A stretch of 64,000 nt of DNA from CAVOAK01 sp963664465 (GCA_963664465.2 CAXXSU010000016.1:62001-126000); one strand, 5' to 3'; counted from the stretch's first letter, positions 16,759 to 25,673 are shown. The notes: a model not told the origin generated them from the letters alone. Translations and numbers: made by a program.

Positions 16759-17341
16759 GATGCACCCTATCCCGCTCATCGCTGGACGGACAATTCCGCC
16801 TATCCATAACTTGATACCGCAGAAGCGTTTTGGCAACGGTCGCCAAATTCGGCTCTTGTCGGCTCGATTTCGGCTCGTCCGATCAAAGCGCCGGTTAAAT
16901 GGCCGTACCTCAGGCCAGTCTGCCGGATAAATGGACAAATTGCCGGGTAGATTCCGGCGGTCCCGTGCAGCACGCTTTCCAACGGGGGAGTGGGGTGCAT
17001 GAACGTAATCGACCCGCGCGGCGTCGCTGGGTTTTTTAACGTCTCTCCGTTGCGGACTCCGTTTGACGCCATCGCACCGGTTTCTGTGATGCGCAGTCGG
17101 GTCGCGCCGCGGCGCGTTGAAGCTGTCACGGCTGCGGATGTGCGATTCGTGATGGATGGTTTACGGGCGCCGGAAGTAAAAGCCGCACCTGGTCGGCTAG
17201 GCACAATCATCGATACCCTCGCTTAGTTCAGCCCGGACTTCCGATCGCCGCTGTTGAGGGGTCACTACCGTCTCCTTAGAGTAACGGTTGCGCAGGCGAG
17301 AGTCGCACGCACACGTGCACGCCGCTATCTGGGGGAATGAA
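16759..17341. other. Intergenic region with a doubtful short open frame
   Basis: Nearly 580 bases between the divergent msrA and glutathione transferase genes. A plus-strand frame at 16999-17226 (MNVIDPRGVAG..., 75 codons) has GGGGTG in front but shows only a weak third-base bias and no recognisable family. An overlapping minus-strand frame is no better. I see no strong hairpin or RNA. It should contain both divergent promoters. Confidence 0.35.
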
Positions 17342-17974
17342 ATGATTAACCTGTATGCATGGCGGACCGGCAACGGCCGCAAGCCGATCATCGCGCTTGA
17401 GGAGCTCGGCCTCGAGTATCGGCTTCACCCGATCGACATTTCCAAACGCGAAGGTCGAAATTCGCCTGACTATCTGAAGATTCATCCGATCGGCCAGGTC
17501 CCAGCGATGGTTGACACCGAGGGACCTGGCGGAAGTCAGATCACACTCATCGAATCTGTCGCAATCCTACTCTACCTCGCAGAGAAGGCCGGCGCCCTGC
17601 TACCCGACGATCCTGCAGCGCGCTGGGAAGCGGTGCAGTGGGCGGTCTATCACGCAGGGAGCACCAATGTGATGCTGACGCAGCTTTACTGGTTCATCAA
17701 TCACGCACCTGAACAGCCTCCCTTTGCGATCGAACATTACCGCAGCGAGTCCGAGCGTCGGCTTGGCGTGCTCGACGAAGCGCTGGAGGGACGCGAGTGG
17801 TTGGCAGGCGACTATTCGATCGCCGATATCGCGCATTATCCTTCGATCAATTCGATGGAGTGGTTCCGGCTTGGCATCGACCTGGGTCAGTATCCGAACC
17901 TCAACGCTTGGCGCAACCGTATGACAGCGCGCCCGGCGGTCGCGCGCGCAATGGAGCTGCCGAAAGCTGCGTGA
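17342..17974 (+). CDS. Glutathione S-transferase (YfcG/Ure2p-like)
   Basis: 210 residues from ATG 17342, with a GGGGGA site. The thioredoxin-like N-terminal domain has the TGNGRKPIIALEELGLEY segment. Asn in TGNGRKP is the glutathione-contacting residue in YfcG-type proteins rather than Ser or Tyr. QVPAMVD supplies the cis-proline, and LIESVAILLYLAEKAG the Glu-Ser pair for the gamma-glutamyl group. The helical C-terminal domain has WLAGDYSIADIAHYPSI. This group often has disulphide-bond reductase activity. It probably works in electrophile or disulphide stress, consistent with its neighbours. Confidence 0.9.
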   Translation: MINLYAWRTGNGRKPIIALEELGLEYRLHPIDISKREGRNSPDYLKIHPIGQVPAMVDTEGPGGSQITLIESVAILLYLAEKAGALLPDDPAARWEAVQWAVYHAGSTNVMLTQLYWFINHAPEQPPFAIEHYRSESERRLGVLDEALEGREWLAGDYSIADIAHYPSINSMEWFRLGIDLGQYPNLNAWRNRMTARPAVARAMELPKAA

Positions 17975-17992
17975 TGGATCGGTCTATGAAGA

Positions 17993-18023
17993 AGCGGCGG
18001 CGCTCATCGTCAACGCCGCCGCT
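17993..18023. terminator. GC-rich terminator hairpin after the glutathione transferase gene
   Basis: AGCGGCGGCG at 17993-18002 pairs perfectly with CGCCGCCGCT at 18014-18023 across an 11-base loop. It separates two convergent genes. The following CTAACCTAAATG is not T-rich. Confidence 0.55.
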
Positions 18024-18045
18024 CTAACCTAAATGTGCCGCGTAT

Positions 18046-19065
18046 CTACTTCCAGACCTGCTTGGCGATTCTCAGCCAGTTGCCACCCAGGATGTTGGCC
18101 ACGTCCGCCTCCTTGTAGCCCTTCTTCAGAAGACCTTCGGTAAAGGCCGGCATCTGCTCGGGCTGAACGTATTTGATGTCAGGCCACGGTACATCGCCCG
18201 GCGCAGGGGGGTTCCATGCGCTTGGGGTGGTGCCAGCCGGATAGGGCATAAGGTCGTTCCCGAAGCCAATATGATCCGGCCCGACCATCTGGGCGTAGTA
18301 GTCGACGTGGCTAATCTGCTTCTCCGTCGAGTTGTCGTTGTCGCCGAGGAAGATACCTACACCATTGACGCCCATCACCCCGCCGGTCTTGGCGCAGGCC
18401 TTGATCTGGTCGTCGGCGATGTTGCGTGGATGCTCCTTCAGCGCCTTCGGATTGGAGTGGCTGAACACAACCGGCGCCTTTGAGACCTCCATCGTGTCCA
18501 TGGTGGTCTTGTGGCCGGTGTGCGTGCAGTCGACGACCATGCCGACCCGGTTCATCTCCTCGACCAACTGCACGCCGAAGCGCGACAGACCCTCGTCGGT
18601 GCGCTCCTTGCAGCCGTCGCCCACGGCATTGCGCAGGTTGTAGGCCATCAGCATGTGGCGGATCCCGAGCTGATAGTAAGTCGCCACCATGTTGATGTCG
18701 TAATTGACCGGGTTCGTCCCCTGGAAATGAAAGATGATTCCCAGTTTGTCCTCGCGCTTGGCGCGCTCGATGTCGTCGGCCCTCTCGACCAACACATAGT
18801 CGTCCGTATGCGCCAGAAAATATGCCCGCTCCTCCGCAATTTTCTTGATCGCGTCCGGCATCTTGGTGCGGTCGCCGCCGAGTGTCAGCGACACCACGTC
18901 ATAACCGGACGCTTTCATGCGCGGTAGAACTTCGGCGCGTTTTTTCGCCATATCACCGCCGGACCAAGGCAATGTGTTGTCCCAGACATACGCCTCGCGA
19001 TGAACGCGCGCCGCGTCCTCTGATACGCTCCAGTCTGTCTTTGAATCGACGAGTGTTTCGCTCAT
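18046..19065 (-). CDS. Membrane dipeptidase (peptidase M19) family protein with altered metal site
   Basis: 339 residues from ATG 19065, with GGGGAGG upstream. It has the M19 amidohydrolase barrel: GIRHMLMAYNLRNAVGDGC, GLSRFGVQLVEEMNRVGMVV, DCTHTGH (His182), VVFSHSNPKAL (His203), then VGPDHIGFGNDL and ILGGNWLRI. Classical M19 enzymes also need His-x-Asp near the N-terminus and a bridging Glu. Here these positions read DNT (29-31, in VWDNTLPW) and Gln115 (FHFQGTNPV), so the binuclear zinc site looks incomplete. Function may be hydrolysis with one metal or something else. No signal peptide is seen, so a cytoplasmic location is likely. Confidence 0.85.
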   Translation of the reverse strand: MSETLVDSKTDWSVSEDAARVHREAYVWDNTLPWSGGDMAKKRAEVLPRMKASGYDVVSLTLGGDRTKMPDAIKKIAEERAYFLAHTDDYVLVERADDIERAKREDKLGIIFHFQGTNPVNYDINMVATYYQLGIRHMLMAYNLRNAVGDGCKERTDEGLSRFGVQLVEEMNRVGMVVDCTHTGHKTTMDTMEVSKAPVVFSHSNPKALKEHPRNIADDQIKACAKTGGVMGVNGVGIFLGDNDNSTEKQISHVDYYAQMVGPDHIGFGNDLMPYPAGTTPSAWNPPAPGDVPWPDIKYVQPEQMPAFTEGLLKKGYKEADVANILGGNWLRIAKQVWK

Positions 19066-19274
19066 CTTAGCCTCCCCGTGCCCCGGGGTCGCAATTCGCC
19101 CCGGCGTGGTTGCCTGCCGGCCAGCCGGCAAATGCCGCTACCAATAGGCTTCTGCTTCATAGGATAGCGTGGAATGCAGCCGGGCGCCAAGCGGTGACAC
19201 GCCTGGGCGGAATGACCGGCCAAATTAGATTGCCTCGACGCGGCCGACAAACTCTCCCTAGTTGGCCGATGTCT

Positions 19275-19751
19275 TTAGTTTAGAACGTCTGGCCAGTTCT
19301 TGTTGGCGCTTGCAATATGGCCAGAAATATCGGTTTCCCAGATGCGCAGCACGCCCTTGGAATAATTGAGGTAGAGCTTGTTGCCGACGATTGCCCAGGC
19401 ATCCACGTCGATCTTTGCGGTATAGCCCTGGGAGACCGCGTAGGCGCAGTAGCCACCGTATTGTGGTGCGTATTTTTCCGGGTTCGACTGAAACATGTCG
19501 CGGTTTTGTGCAGAGGCGAACCGCCACTTCGCTCCCATCCATTCCATCTCGAATTTTTTGTTCCCCTTAACAGGTTTGCCCGCGGTGAAATATGCGACCG
19601 GATCGGCACCCTTAATGGCGATGCCGCGTTTCGCATAGATCGGCGAGTCTGCAGCAGAAACAGGCAATATCATCGCAAATATGCCGGCAATTAGTACCGC
19701 GGCAAAGACGGCCGCGACACCTCGCGGCAGAAACGATGTGACATTGGTCAT
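19275..19751 (-). CDS. Exported YHS-domain protein
   Basis: 158 residues. An N-terminal signal peptide (FAAVLIAGIFAMILPVSAA) precedes a YHS domain with YAKRGIAIKGADPVAYFTAG and KWRFASAQNRDMFQSNPEKY, then GGYCAYAVSQGYTAKID. YHS domains are small and often accompany metal-handling proteins such as copper ATPases, but they are poorly understood. It stands alone between the dipeptidase and ettA, with promoter space of about 280 bases before ettA. Cysteine in GGYCAYA is the only one in the mature part. Confidence 0.83.
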   Translation of the reverse strand: MTNVTSFLPRGVAAVFAAVLIAGIFAMILPVSAADSPIYAKRGIAIKGADPVAYFTAGKPVKGNKKFEMEWMGAKWRFASAQNRDMFQSNPEKYAPQYGGYCAYAVSQGYTAKIDVDAWAIVGNKLYLNYSKGVLRIWETDISGHIASANKNWPDVLN

Positions 19752-20031
19752 TGAGGAATTCCCTCTCAGATGGCGCGCAACCGAAATTGTCGAACGATCC
19801 GGTTGGCAAAGATGTGATATCTATGCAATTCGACTTCAAGCCTAGACCGTCGGTCGTGTTCGAGCATGCTGTTGCTTCACTTCATCTTGCTGCCGTAATC
19901 CAACCGATTGAATTTGGGTTGCAGCGATTGAAGCCACCATGCGGTCTGCGCTAGAACCCGCGACAAGTCCTTTGTCGAAAGCGGCGTACAGCTGCAATTT
20001 GAACAACTTTGAGCGTGTAAGAGCGAACACC

Positions 20032-21711
20032 ATGGCTTCATTCCAGTACGTCTACGTGATGAAACGGCTTACCAAAATCTACCCGGGAAGCCGTGAAGTT
20101 CTAACTGATGTCACGCTTGCTTTTCTGCCCGGCGCAAAGATCGGTGTCCTCGGTTACAACGGAGCCGGCAAATCGACCCTGCTTCGCATCATGGCTGGGC
20201 TTGAAGAGGAGTATAACGGCGAGGCCTGGATCGCCGATGGGGCCACGGCCGGCTATCTACCTCAAGAGCCGCAGCTTGATCCCAACAAGACTGTTGAGGA
20301 AAACGTGCTCGAGGGTCTGGCATCCATTAAGGCCGTCGTTGATCGCTTTGAGGCGATAAGTGAAAAGCTGGGCGAGGTCGAGGATGTCGAGGAGATGACC
20401 GCTCTGATCGACGAACAGGCTGTGGATCAGGAACAGATCGACGCGGCTGACGCATGGGATTTATCACGCACGGTCGAAATGGCCATGGAAGCGCTGCGCT
20501 GTCCGGCGGCGGATACCGACGTGAGTACCCTGTCAGGCGGTGAGGCCCGCCGTGTCGCTCTGGCTCGTCTCCTCCTGCAAAAACCGGATCTCCTGTTGCT
20601 CGACGAGCCAACCAATCATCTCGATGCAGAATCCGTCGCCTGGCTCGAGCGGCACTTACGTGAGTATGAGGGTACGGTCGTTATGGTAACGCACGATCGC
20701 TATTTCCTCGACAATGTGACGGGTTGGATCCTCGAGCTCGATCGTGGCCGCGGTATTCCCTATGAAGGCAATTACTCCTCTTGGATCGAACAGAAGCAAC
20801 AGCGACTGACCCAAGAGGGCAAGTCGGAAGATGCCAGGCTGGCCACATTGGCGCGCGAACGCGAGTGGATCCAAGCTAGTCCCCGAGCGCGACAAGCCAA
20901 GGCGAAAGCGCGAATATCGGCCTATGAGCGGCTACTCACCGAAAGCGATGCGCGCACGCCGGGCAGTGCTCAGATTATTATGCCGCCCGGTCCACGACTG
21001 GGTGACCTGGTGGTTGAGGCGGTGCATCTGCGTAAGGGATTCGGCAATAATCTCTTGATTGAAGACCTGAACTTTCGCCTGCCGCCGGGGGCGATCGTCG
21101 GCGTGATTGGTGCAAGCGGCGCCGGCAAGACGACTTTATTTAGGATGATTACGGGTGACGAGGAGGCCGATGGCGGCAGCCTGCGCGTGGGTGACAGTGT
21201 GAAGCTTGGTTATGTCGACCAATCGCGCGATACGCTCGATGCGGAGAAAAACGTCTGGGAGGAGATTTCGCAGGGCGAAGCAGAAATCGAACTTGGCAAA
21301 CAGAAGATGCAGAGCAGGGCCTATGTCGGCACCTTCAATTTTCGTGGTGCGGACCAACAGAAGAAAGTTGGGCTACTCTCCGGAGGCGAGCGCAACCGCG
21401 TGCACCTGGCAAAGATTTTACGGCAGGGCGCGAACTTACTGCTGTTGGATGAGCCAACCAACGATCTCGACGTCGACACCTTGCGCGCTCTGGAGGATGC
21501 CCTTGAGGAGTTCGCCGGTTCGGCCGTGATTATCAGCCATGACCGCTGGTTTCTCGACCGGATCGCAACCCACATTCTCGCCTTCGAAGGCTTGAGCCAG
21601 GTGTTGTGGTTCGAGGGCAACTACCAAGACTATGAGGACGATCGCAAAAGACGGCTCGGAGCAGATGCGGATCAGCCTCATCGCATCAAGTACCGACCGC
21701 TCGCGCCGTAA
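20032..21711 (+). CDS. ettA: Energy-dependent translational throttle protein EttA (ABC-F)
   Basis: 559 residues from ATG 20032; E. coli EttA has 555. An ABC-F ATPase without membrane domains that binds the ribosome E site and gates the first elongation cycle by ATP/ADP ratio. Two ATP-binding domains are visible: Walker A GYNGAGKSTLL and GASGAGKTTLF, signatures LSGGEARRVALARLL and LSGGERNRVHLAKIL, and Walker B LLLLDEPTNHLD and LLLLDEPTNDLD. The linker ends in arginine-rich ARQAKAKARISAYERLL. A second ABC-F protein, Uup-like, lies at 59105-60925. It is preceded by a 280-base gene-poor gap. Confidence 0.95.
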   Translation: MASFQYVYVMKRLTKIYPGSREVLTDVTLAFLPGAKIGVLGYNGAGKSTLLRIMAGLEEEYNGEAWIADGATAGYLPQEPQLDPNKTVEENVLEGLASIKAVVDRFEAISEKLGEVEDVEEMTALIDEQAVDQEQIDAADAWDLSRTVEMAMEALRCPAADTDVSTLSGGEARRVALARLLLQKPDLLLLDEPTNHLDAESVAWLERHLREYEGTVVMVTHDRYFLDNVTGWILELDRGRGIPYEGNYSSWIEQKQQRLTQEGKSEDARLATLAREREWIQASPRARQAKAKARISAYERLLTESDARTPGSAQIIMPPGPRLGDLVVEAVHLRKGFGNNLLIEDLNFRLPPGAIVGVIGASGAGKTTLFRMITGDEEADGGSLRVGDSVKLGYVDQSRDTLDAEKNVWEEISQGEAEIELGKQKMQSRAYVGTFNFRGADQQKKVGLLSGGERNRVHLAKILRQGANLLLLDEPTNDLDVDTLRALEDALEEFAGSAVIISHDRWFLDRIATHILAFEGLSQVLWFEGNYQDYEDDRKRRLGADADQPHRIKYRPLAP

Positions 21712-21741
21712 TCAGCCATAGTTATTTAGCGATTGGCTGAT
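21711..21741 (+). terminator. Hairpin immediately after ettA
   Basis: ATCAGCCA at 21711-21718 pairs perfectly with TGGCTGAT at 21734-21741, starting in the ettA stop codon. Its position suits termination. No T-run follows. Confidence 0.45.
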
Positions 21742-21781
21742 GGTTCGGCCCGCGTGCGCCGACGCTGCCGCAATCCGAGAT

Positions 21782-22820
21782 ATAGGGTATCCTATTCGCT
21801 CTCGTAGTGCCTAGATCTGGGGGGCAGGGCTGGGTCTGCCCCCGACGAGCTTCTTGTATGGCACGGGCTCCAGTTGCACTGCTTGCTGGAGGAGTCGATA
21901 GAACAGGAGGCCGCGAGCTTTGGATCGGCGGCGATTGAAGCGGAACGTGAACTCGTCCAGATAGTAATCAAGCTGGGAGGCGCTAATAGCCCCATGGTGA
22001 ATACCCAGCCACCACCGATCAAGGAGGCCGGCTACCCGATGAACTTGGGGCATGACAATGTGGGCTGGGTCGCCGCTGGCGGAAATATTTTTCGGCTGGT
22101 GTTCGAAGCCGACTCCCGTGAGACCGTTGTAGGCTCGCCAGCCATCGGTTCGAATCGTTGCTCCCGGGCACACAGCCGTTTGGACGAAAGGAATGAGGCT
22201 CTCGGCGGATGCGTCCTCGACACGCGCCATGCGGATACGACCGGTGCCCCGACCCCGGATTTCGGCGGCAATCGCGACAATCGATTTCTTGTTTGTTTTC
22301 CGCCCCGTAACGCCAACCTCCCGGCCGCCCACATAGGTTTCGTCGACCTCGACCTCGCCATTCAGAAGCTCTCTGCCCGGTCGAACCATGGCCCGGCGCA
22401 GCTTATGGAGCCATGTCCAAGCCGTTTGATAACCGCCCAGGCCGAGTATTCGTTGAACCCCAAGCGCACTGACGCCGTGCTTCTGATTCGTCACATACCA
22501 CATCGCCTGGAACCAAAGCCGCAACGGTTTCCGCGTACCCTCGAAGATCGTCCCCGCGGTCGGCGACGTCTGACGTTGGCATCCCGCACATCGCTGTTGG
22601 CCCCTGGCCGTCACCCACGCCTCGGTTCCCCCGCAGGCCGGACACCGAAACCCGGCAGGCCAACGGACACGCCGAAGAAAATCCGCACAGGCGGCCTCAG
22701 AAGCGAACCAGTCGTCAAATTCCATAAGCGTGCGAGGGTAATCGATCCCGCCAACGGGATGGGCAGTATTCTCGGCCATCACAACATCTTGCCACTACGA
22801 GAGCGAATAGGATACACTAT
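21782..22820 (-). mobile_element. IS1595-family (ISXO2-like) insertion sequence, copy 2
   Basis: 1039 bases, the same element as 9558-10596 but reversed. The left end is ATAGGGTATCCTATTCGCTC; the right end mirrors it with one mismatch. The perfect 8-bp duplication TCCGAGAT lies at 21774-21781 and 22821-22828. It is inserted between ettA and mlaC, so neither coding region is interrupted, although it sits 10 bases from the mlaC stop. One base change gives Asn for His in the transposase. Confidence 0.95.
21811..22779 (-). CDS. IS1595/ISXO2-type transposase (copy 2)
   Basis: 322 residues. It carries the same zinc ribbon (CPACGG, CAGCQRQTS), catalytic-domain motifs (EVDETYVGG, IRTDGWRAY) and WLGIHHG segment as copy 1. 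The open frame is complete. The start ATG is at 22779; a GTG one codon earlier is also possible. The only protein difference seen from copy 1 is Asn in VTNQKHG. Confidence 0.95.
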   Translation of the reverse strand: MAENTAHPVGGIDYPRTLMEFDDWFASEAACADFLRRVRWPAGFRCPACGGTEAWVTARGQQRCAGCQRQTSPTAGTIFEGTRKPLRLWFQAMWYVTNQKHGVSALGVQRILGLGGYQTAWTWLHKLRRAMVRPGRELLNGEVEVDETYVGGREVGVTGRKTNKKSIVAIAAEIRGRGTGRIRMARVEDASAESLIPFVQTAVCPGATIRTDGWRAYNGLTGVGFEHQPKNISASGDPAHIVMPQVHRVAGLLDRWWLGIHHGAISASQLDYYLDEFTFRFNRRRSKARGLLFYRLLQQAVQLEPVPYKKLVGGRPSPAPQI

Positions 22821-22838
22821 TCCGAGATTAATGGTCCG

Positions 22839-23473
22839 CTATTGGCTGGGAGCGACCATCAGCAACTTGGTCTTGGCACGCAATTGCTCGATCAGCCCAT
22901 CGACTCCGCCTTGGCGCTGGATCACCGACGAAAACTCTGCACGTTGTGTAACGCTCATGCTCACGCCTTCGACCTTTACGTCGATGATCTTGAGAATTCC
23001 CTCTCTTTCCCTGACCTGCCAGTCGACGCGATAGGGCGGACCGCCGGTCGGACGCATAATTTCTGTCAACACGAGCGTATCGCGACCAGGCTCGGCCCGT
23101 ATCGAACGAATCTCGAAAGATTCACCGGAATATTCGGAGAACCGCGAATGCATGCGATGCAGGTAACAACGATGAAATCCTCGAACAGGCGGAGAAACTC
23201 TGCCAGCTGCTTCTCGTCGGCCCGGCGCACATGTTTGCCGAGCGTGAAGCGTCCAATCCGCTCAACGTCGAATTTCGTTCGAAAGAGGGCGCGAAACCGG
23301 GTCTCGCGTTCGGCGTCTGCCAAACCGTTTGACGTGAGCAGACGAATTGCGGAGTCACCGAGTTCTTTGACGAATTCGCCGGCCTCTTCACCGGCTTGCG
23401 CACTCGCCGGTAAGAATGCCGCAAAGACAAGTATGGCGACGACTACAGCCAGGTTCCGGCAGCGCGAATACAT
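22839..23473 (-). pseudogene. mlaC: mlaC-like periplasmic phospholipid-binding protein, frameshifted
   Basis: The first frame from ATG 23473 has a signal peptide (LAVVVAILVFAAFLPASAQA) and MlaC sequence to FEDFIVVT near 23175. The family's RFSEYSGE motif and the rest (RVDWQVREREGILKIIDVKVEGVSM, SSVIQRQGGVDGLIEQL) resume in the next frame from about 23150. Compared with the family pattern FIV-TYAxRFSEYSGE, about eight extra bases seem present, including a near-duplicated TGCAT. MlaC shuttles phospholipids from the outer to the inner membrane. The gene starts 4 bases after mlaA on the same strand. A sequencing error cannot be excluded, but the neighbour is also broken. Confidence 0.82.
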
Positions 23474-23477
23474 TGGA

Positions 23478-24284
23478 CTAATCGAGGTTGCTCGACGTGC
23501 CTGAATTCTTGCCGAAATCGAAGGTTATGCTCGGAATGCCAACCGGATCGCCCGATTCGCCATTTCGAATCTCATCCATCCTGCGCTGGCGATAGAGGCT
23601 GCGGACCGCAGCATAGAAGTCGAGCGAGGTACGCTCCAACTCCTCTAGCGTATTTATGTTGCGAGACCGGCCGTCGACCGCGTCTATGCCGGCGCGCGTG
23701 TACAGAATCCACTCGCGATCGGTGTTATTGGTCCAATGGACGACGGGATCCGCGAAGTATCAGCCGGCCAAACCTACAGCGTCGCGCGGATTCGACGGCC
23801 CAAAGATAGGCAGCATCAAATAGGGCCCTTCTCCAATGCCCCAAACCGCCAAAGTTTGCCCGAAGTCCTCGTTGTGGAAATCAAATCCAAGTTCGCTCGC
23901 AATATCAAAGAGACCACCGACGCCAAGCGTGGAATTCAATAGGAAGCGTCCAACCGTATCGCCGGCACGCCCAATCTCACCCCGCAACACATCGTTTGCG
24001 AGAATAATGGGTGTCCGCAAGTTATTGAGGAAGTTCCTGACACCGTCGCGGACAGGGTCCGGCAGAGCGGCGTTATAGACTGTTGCAATCGGCCTCAATA
24101 TGGCTTTGTCGAGCGTTAGGTTGAAACTGAAGATCGCCCGGTTCAGCGGCTCAAGAGGATCACTTGCCTCAAGGTATGCTGCACGGGCCTCCGGGTCGGT
24201 CGGCATTGTAGCGCACCCTGCTACAACCAACGCGACAAACGCCAGCGCTGCAATTTTGGGAAATTTCGTGCCGGCGTGCCGCAC
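23478..24284 (-). pseudogene. mlaA: mlaA (VacJ) outer-membrane lipoprotein with internal stop codon
   Basis: MlaA pulls misplaced phospholipid from the outer leaflet and passes it to MlaC. The N-terminus has a lipoprotein signal with cysteine (AFVALVVAGCATMP), then DPLEPLNRAIFSFN, AAYLEASDP and GPSNPRDAVGLAG, all MlaA hallmarks. An in-frame TGA stands at 23760-23762. Reading on in the same frame gives YFADPVVHWTNN and ends at a TAG at 23478, so one codon change explains the break. The true start may be GTG 24284; an earlier TTG at 24329 is less likely. Truncation removes the last third. Confidence 0.85.
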
Positions 24285-24676
24285 GATCAGCTCACACTGC
24301 CGGTCATTGGTACTCGCACAACGCCGCAAACTGCGACCACATAATGGCCACCGTCATTTGCGCTTCGTGCAGCGTGGAATTTATTCATCGCGATATCTTT
24401 TTTCTTTGCTGACTCGAGATCGCTACAGCTCCACCCGGCGCGACGAAGGCACCCGCTCCTACCATCGAGCTTCAACTATCACAGGTAAGGCCAAAAAACT
24501 ATACGGCATGTGCAATATCTGTGTTCTTCGTGCCGCACCTGTTGCAAATATGTCTCGCTCTTCGACGCAGTGGAAATTACCTCATTCTTCGCATTATTAT
24601 ATAAAGATATCCTTATTTTAGGATCGCAAGCACTGAACGTGGCATCAAATTTCATTTGTGGATTGGCCCGGTTGTT
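24285..24676. other. AT-richer divergent promoter region of mlaA and the ArsR-type fusion gene
   Basis: About 390 bases with lower GC than the surroundings (long A/T runs near 24390, 24480 and 24590). No gene is seen. It must hold the promoters for the two divergent genes and contains the palindrome at 24601-24616. Confidence 0.45.
24601..24616. promoter_or_regulatory. Operator-like palindrome before the ArsR-methyltransferase gene
   Basis: ATAAAGATATCCTTAT is a near-perfect 16-base palindrome centred on GATATC, with one mismatched base pair between its arms. It lies 60 bases before the ATG at 24677. ArsR/SmtB-type proteins bind AT-rich dyads of this size near their own promoters, so autoregulation is plausible. 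Confidence 0.4.
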
Positions 24677-25648
24677 ATGGAACTTCTTCTTAAAGGCATG
24701 CGTGCGGCCGCGGAGCCGACGAGGCTTCGAATTTTGGCAGCCTGCAGTCGAGCAGAGCTAACCGTTACGGATCTCACGCAAATTCTTGACCAAAGCCAAC
24801 CGCGCGTGTCGCGTCACTTGAAGCTGCTCGTCGACGCAGGTCTGCTAGAGCGAAATCGTGAGGGAACCTGGGCTTACTATCGTCTTGCAGCAAACGGGCT
24901 TTGGGCCGATTTGACGGAGACGCTCGTATCGCTCATTCCAGCGCACGATGCCGTGCTCATAAGCGATCTGAAACGGCTTGCCGCAGTCAAACGGGCGCGC
25001 GCCGAGTGGGCGGCCGCATATTTCCGGCGAAATGCAGAGCGGTGGGACAACATTAGGTCTTTGCATGTCGATGACGCCGAGGTCGAACAGGCGCTCAAGT
25101 CGCTGTTGGCAGAAGGAGAGATGCGCAACCTGCTCGACATCGGTACGGGGACCGGCCGAATATTGGAAGTTTTTGGGGCGTCTGTCGAAAGTGCCGTTGG
25201 CGTCGATCTCTCGCACGAAATGCTTGCGGTTGCCCGCGCAAACTTGGACCGAGCCAATTTGCACAACTGCCAAGTGCGGCATGGCGACATGTATCACCTA
25301 CCGCTGGCTGACCATACGTTTGATGCAGTTACAATCCACCTGGTGCTGCACTACGCCGAGGAGCCGGCCCTCGCCATATCTGAGGCCGCGCGGATGCTGC
25401 GGCCTGGCGGACAGCTTGTCGTCGTCGATTTTGTAACGCATAACGAAGAAATCCTGCGCACCGAACACGGTCATCAGCGCCTCGGCTTTGACGATACAGA
25501 ACTTGCGAGCTGGTTCGCTGCAGCAGGTCTGGAATCGGAGCCAGCTGTCCGATTACCGGGAACACCGCTTACGGTATGCCTGTGGAGCGCGAGCAGCCCG
25601 GCGGCAGAGCGCTCCGCGGCGGCAGGTGATCGCCGGAGGTCGGCTTGA
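24677..25648 (+). CDS. ArsR-family regulator fused to a SAM-dependent methyltransferase
   Basis: 323 residues from ATG 24677. Residues 1-90 form a winged helix-turn-helix: PTRLRILAACSRAELTVTDL, then QPRVSRHLKLLVDAGLLERN. Residues 110-300 form a class I methyltransferase, with motif I LLDIGTGTGRILEVFG, motif II VGVDLSHEML, a GDMYHLPLAD loop, and LRPGGQLVVVDFV. This fusion is known in alphaproteobacteria, often next to metF and metH, where it is thought to respond to methionine-cycle metabolites; that context is absent here. A thioesterase gene follows 25 bases later. The substrate of the methyltransferase is unknown. Confidence 0.88.
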   Translation: MELLLKGMRAAAEPTRLRILAACSRAELTVTDLTQILDQSQPRVSRHLKLLVDAGLLERNREGTWAYYRLAANGLWADLTETLVSLIPAHDAVLISDLKRLAAVKRARAEWAAAYFRRNAERWDNIRSLHVDDAEVEQALKSLLAEGEMRNLLDIGTGTGRILEVFGASVESAVGVDLSHEMLAVARANLDRANLHNCQVRHGDMYHLPLADHTFDAVTIHLVLHYAEEPALAISEAARMLRPGGQLVVVDFVTHNEEILRTEHGHQRLGFDDTELASWFAAAGLESEPAVRLPGTPLTVCLWSASSPAAERSAAAGDRRRSA

Positions 25649-25673
25649 AGAACTTTCCAGCCACATTGGCGAG

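Noticed and set aside
16999..17226. Short plus-strand gene of 75 codons
   Set aside because: Weak codon bias, no family and an equal-sized frame on the other strand; kept only as a doubtful frame in the intergenic entry.
21874..23034. 386-codon plus-strand frame
   Set aside because: Antisense to the copy 2 transposase and to the mlaC remnant; the same frame occurs opposite copy 1.
23760..23762. Reading the mlaA TGA as tryptophan or selenocysteine
   Set aside because: Many genes here end in TGA, there is no SECIS-like element seen, and the neighbouring mlaC is also broken, so a nonsense mutation or sequence error is simpler.
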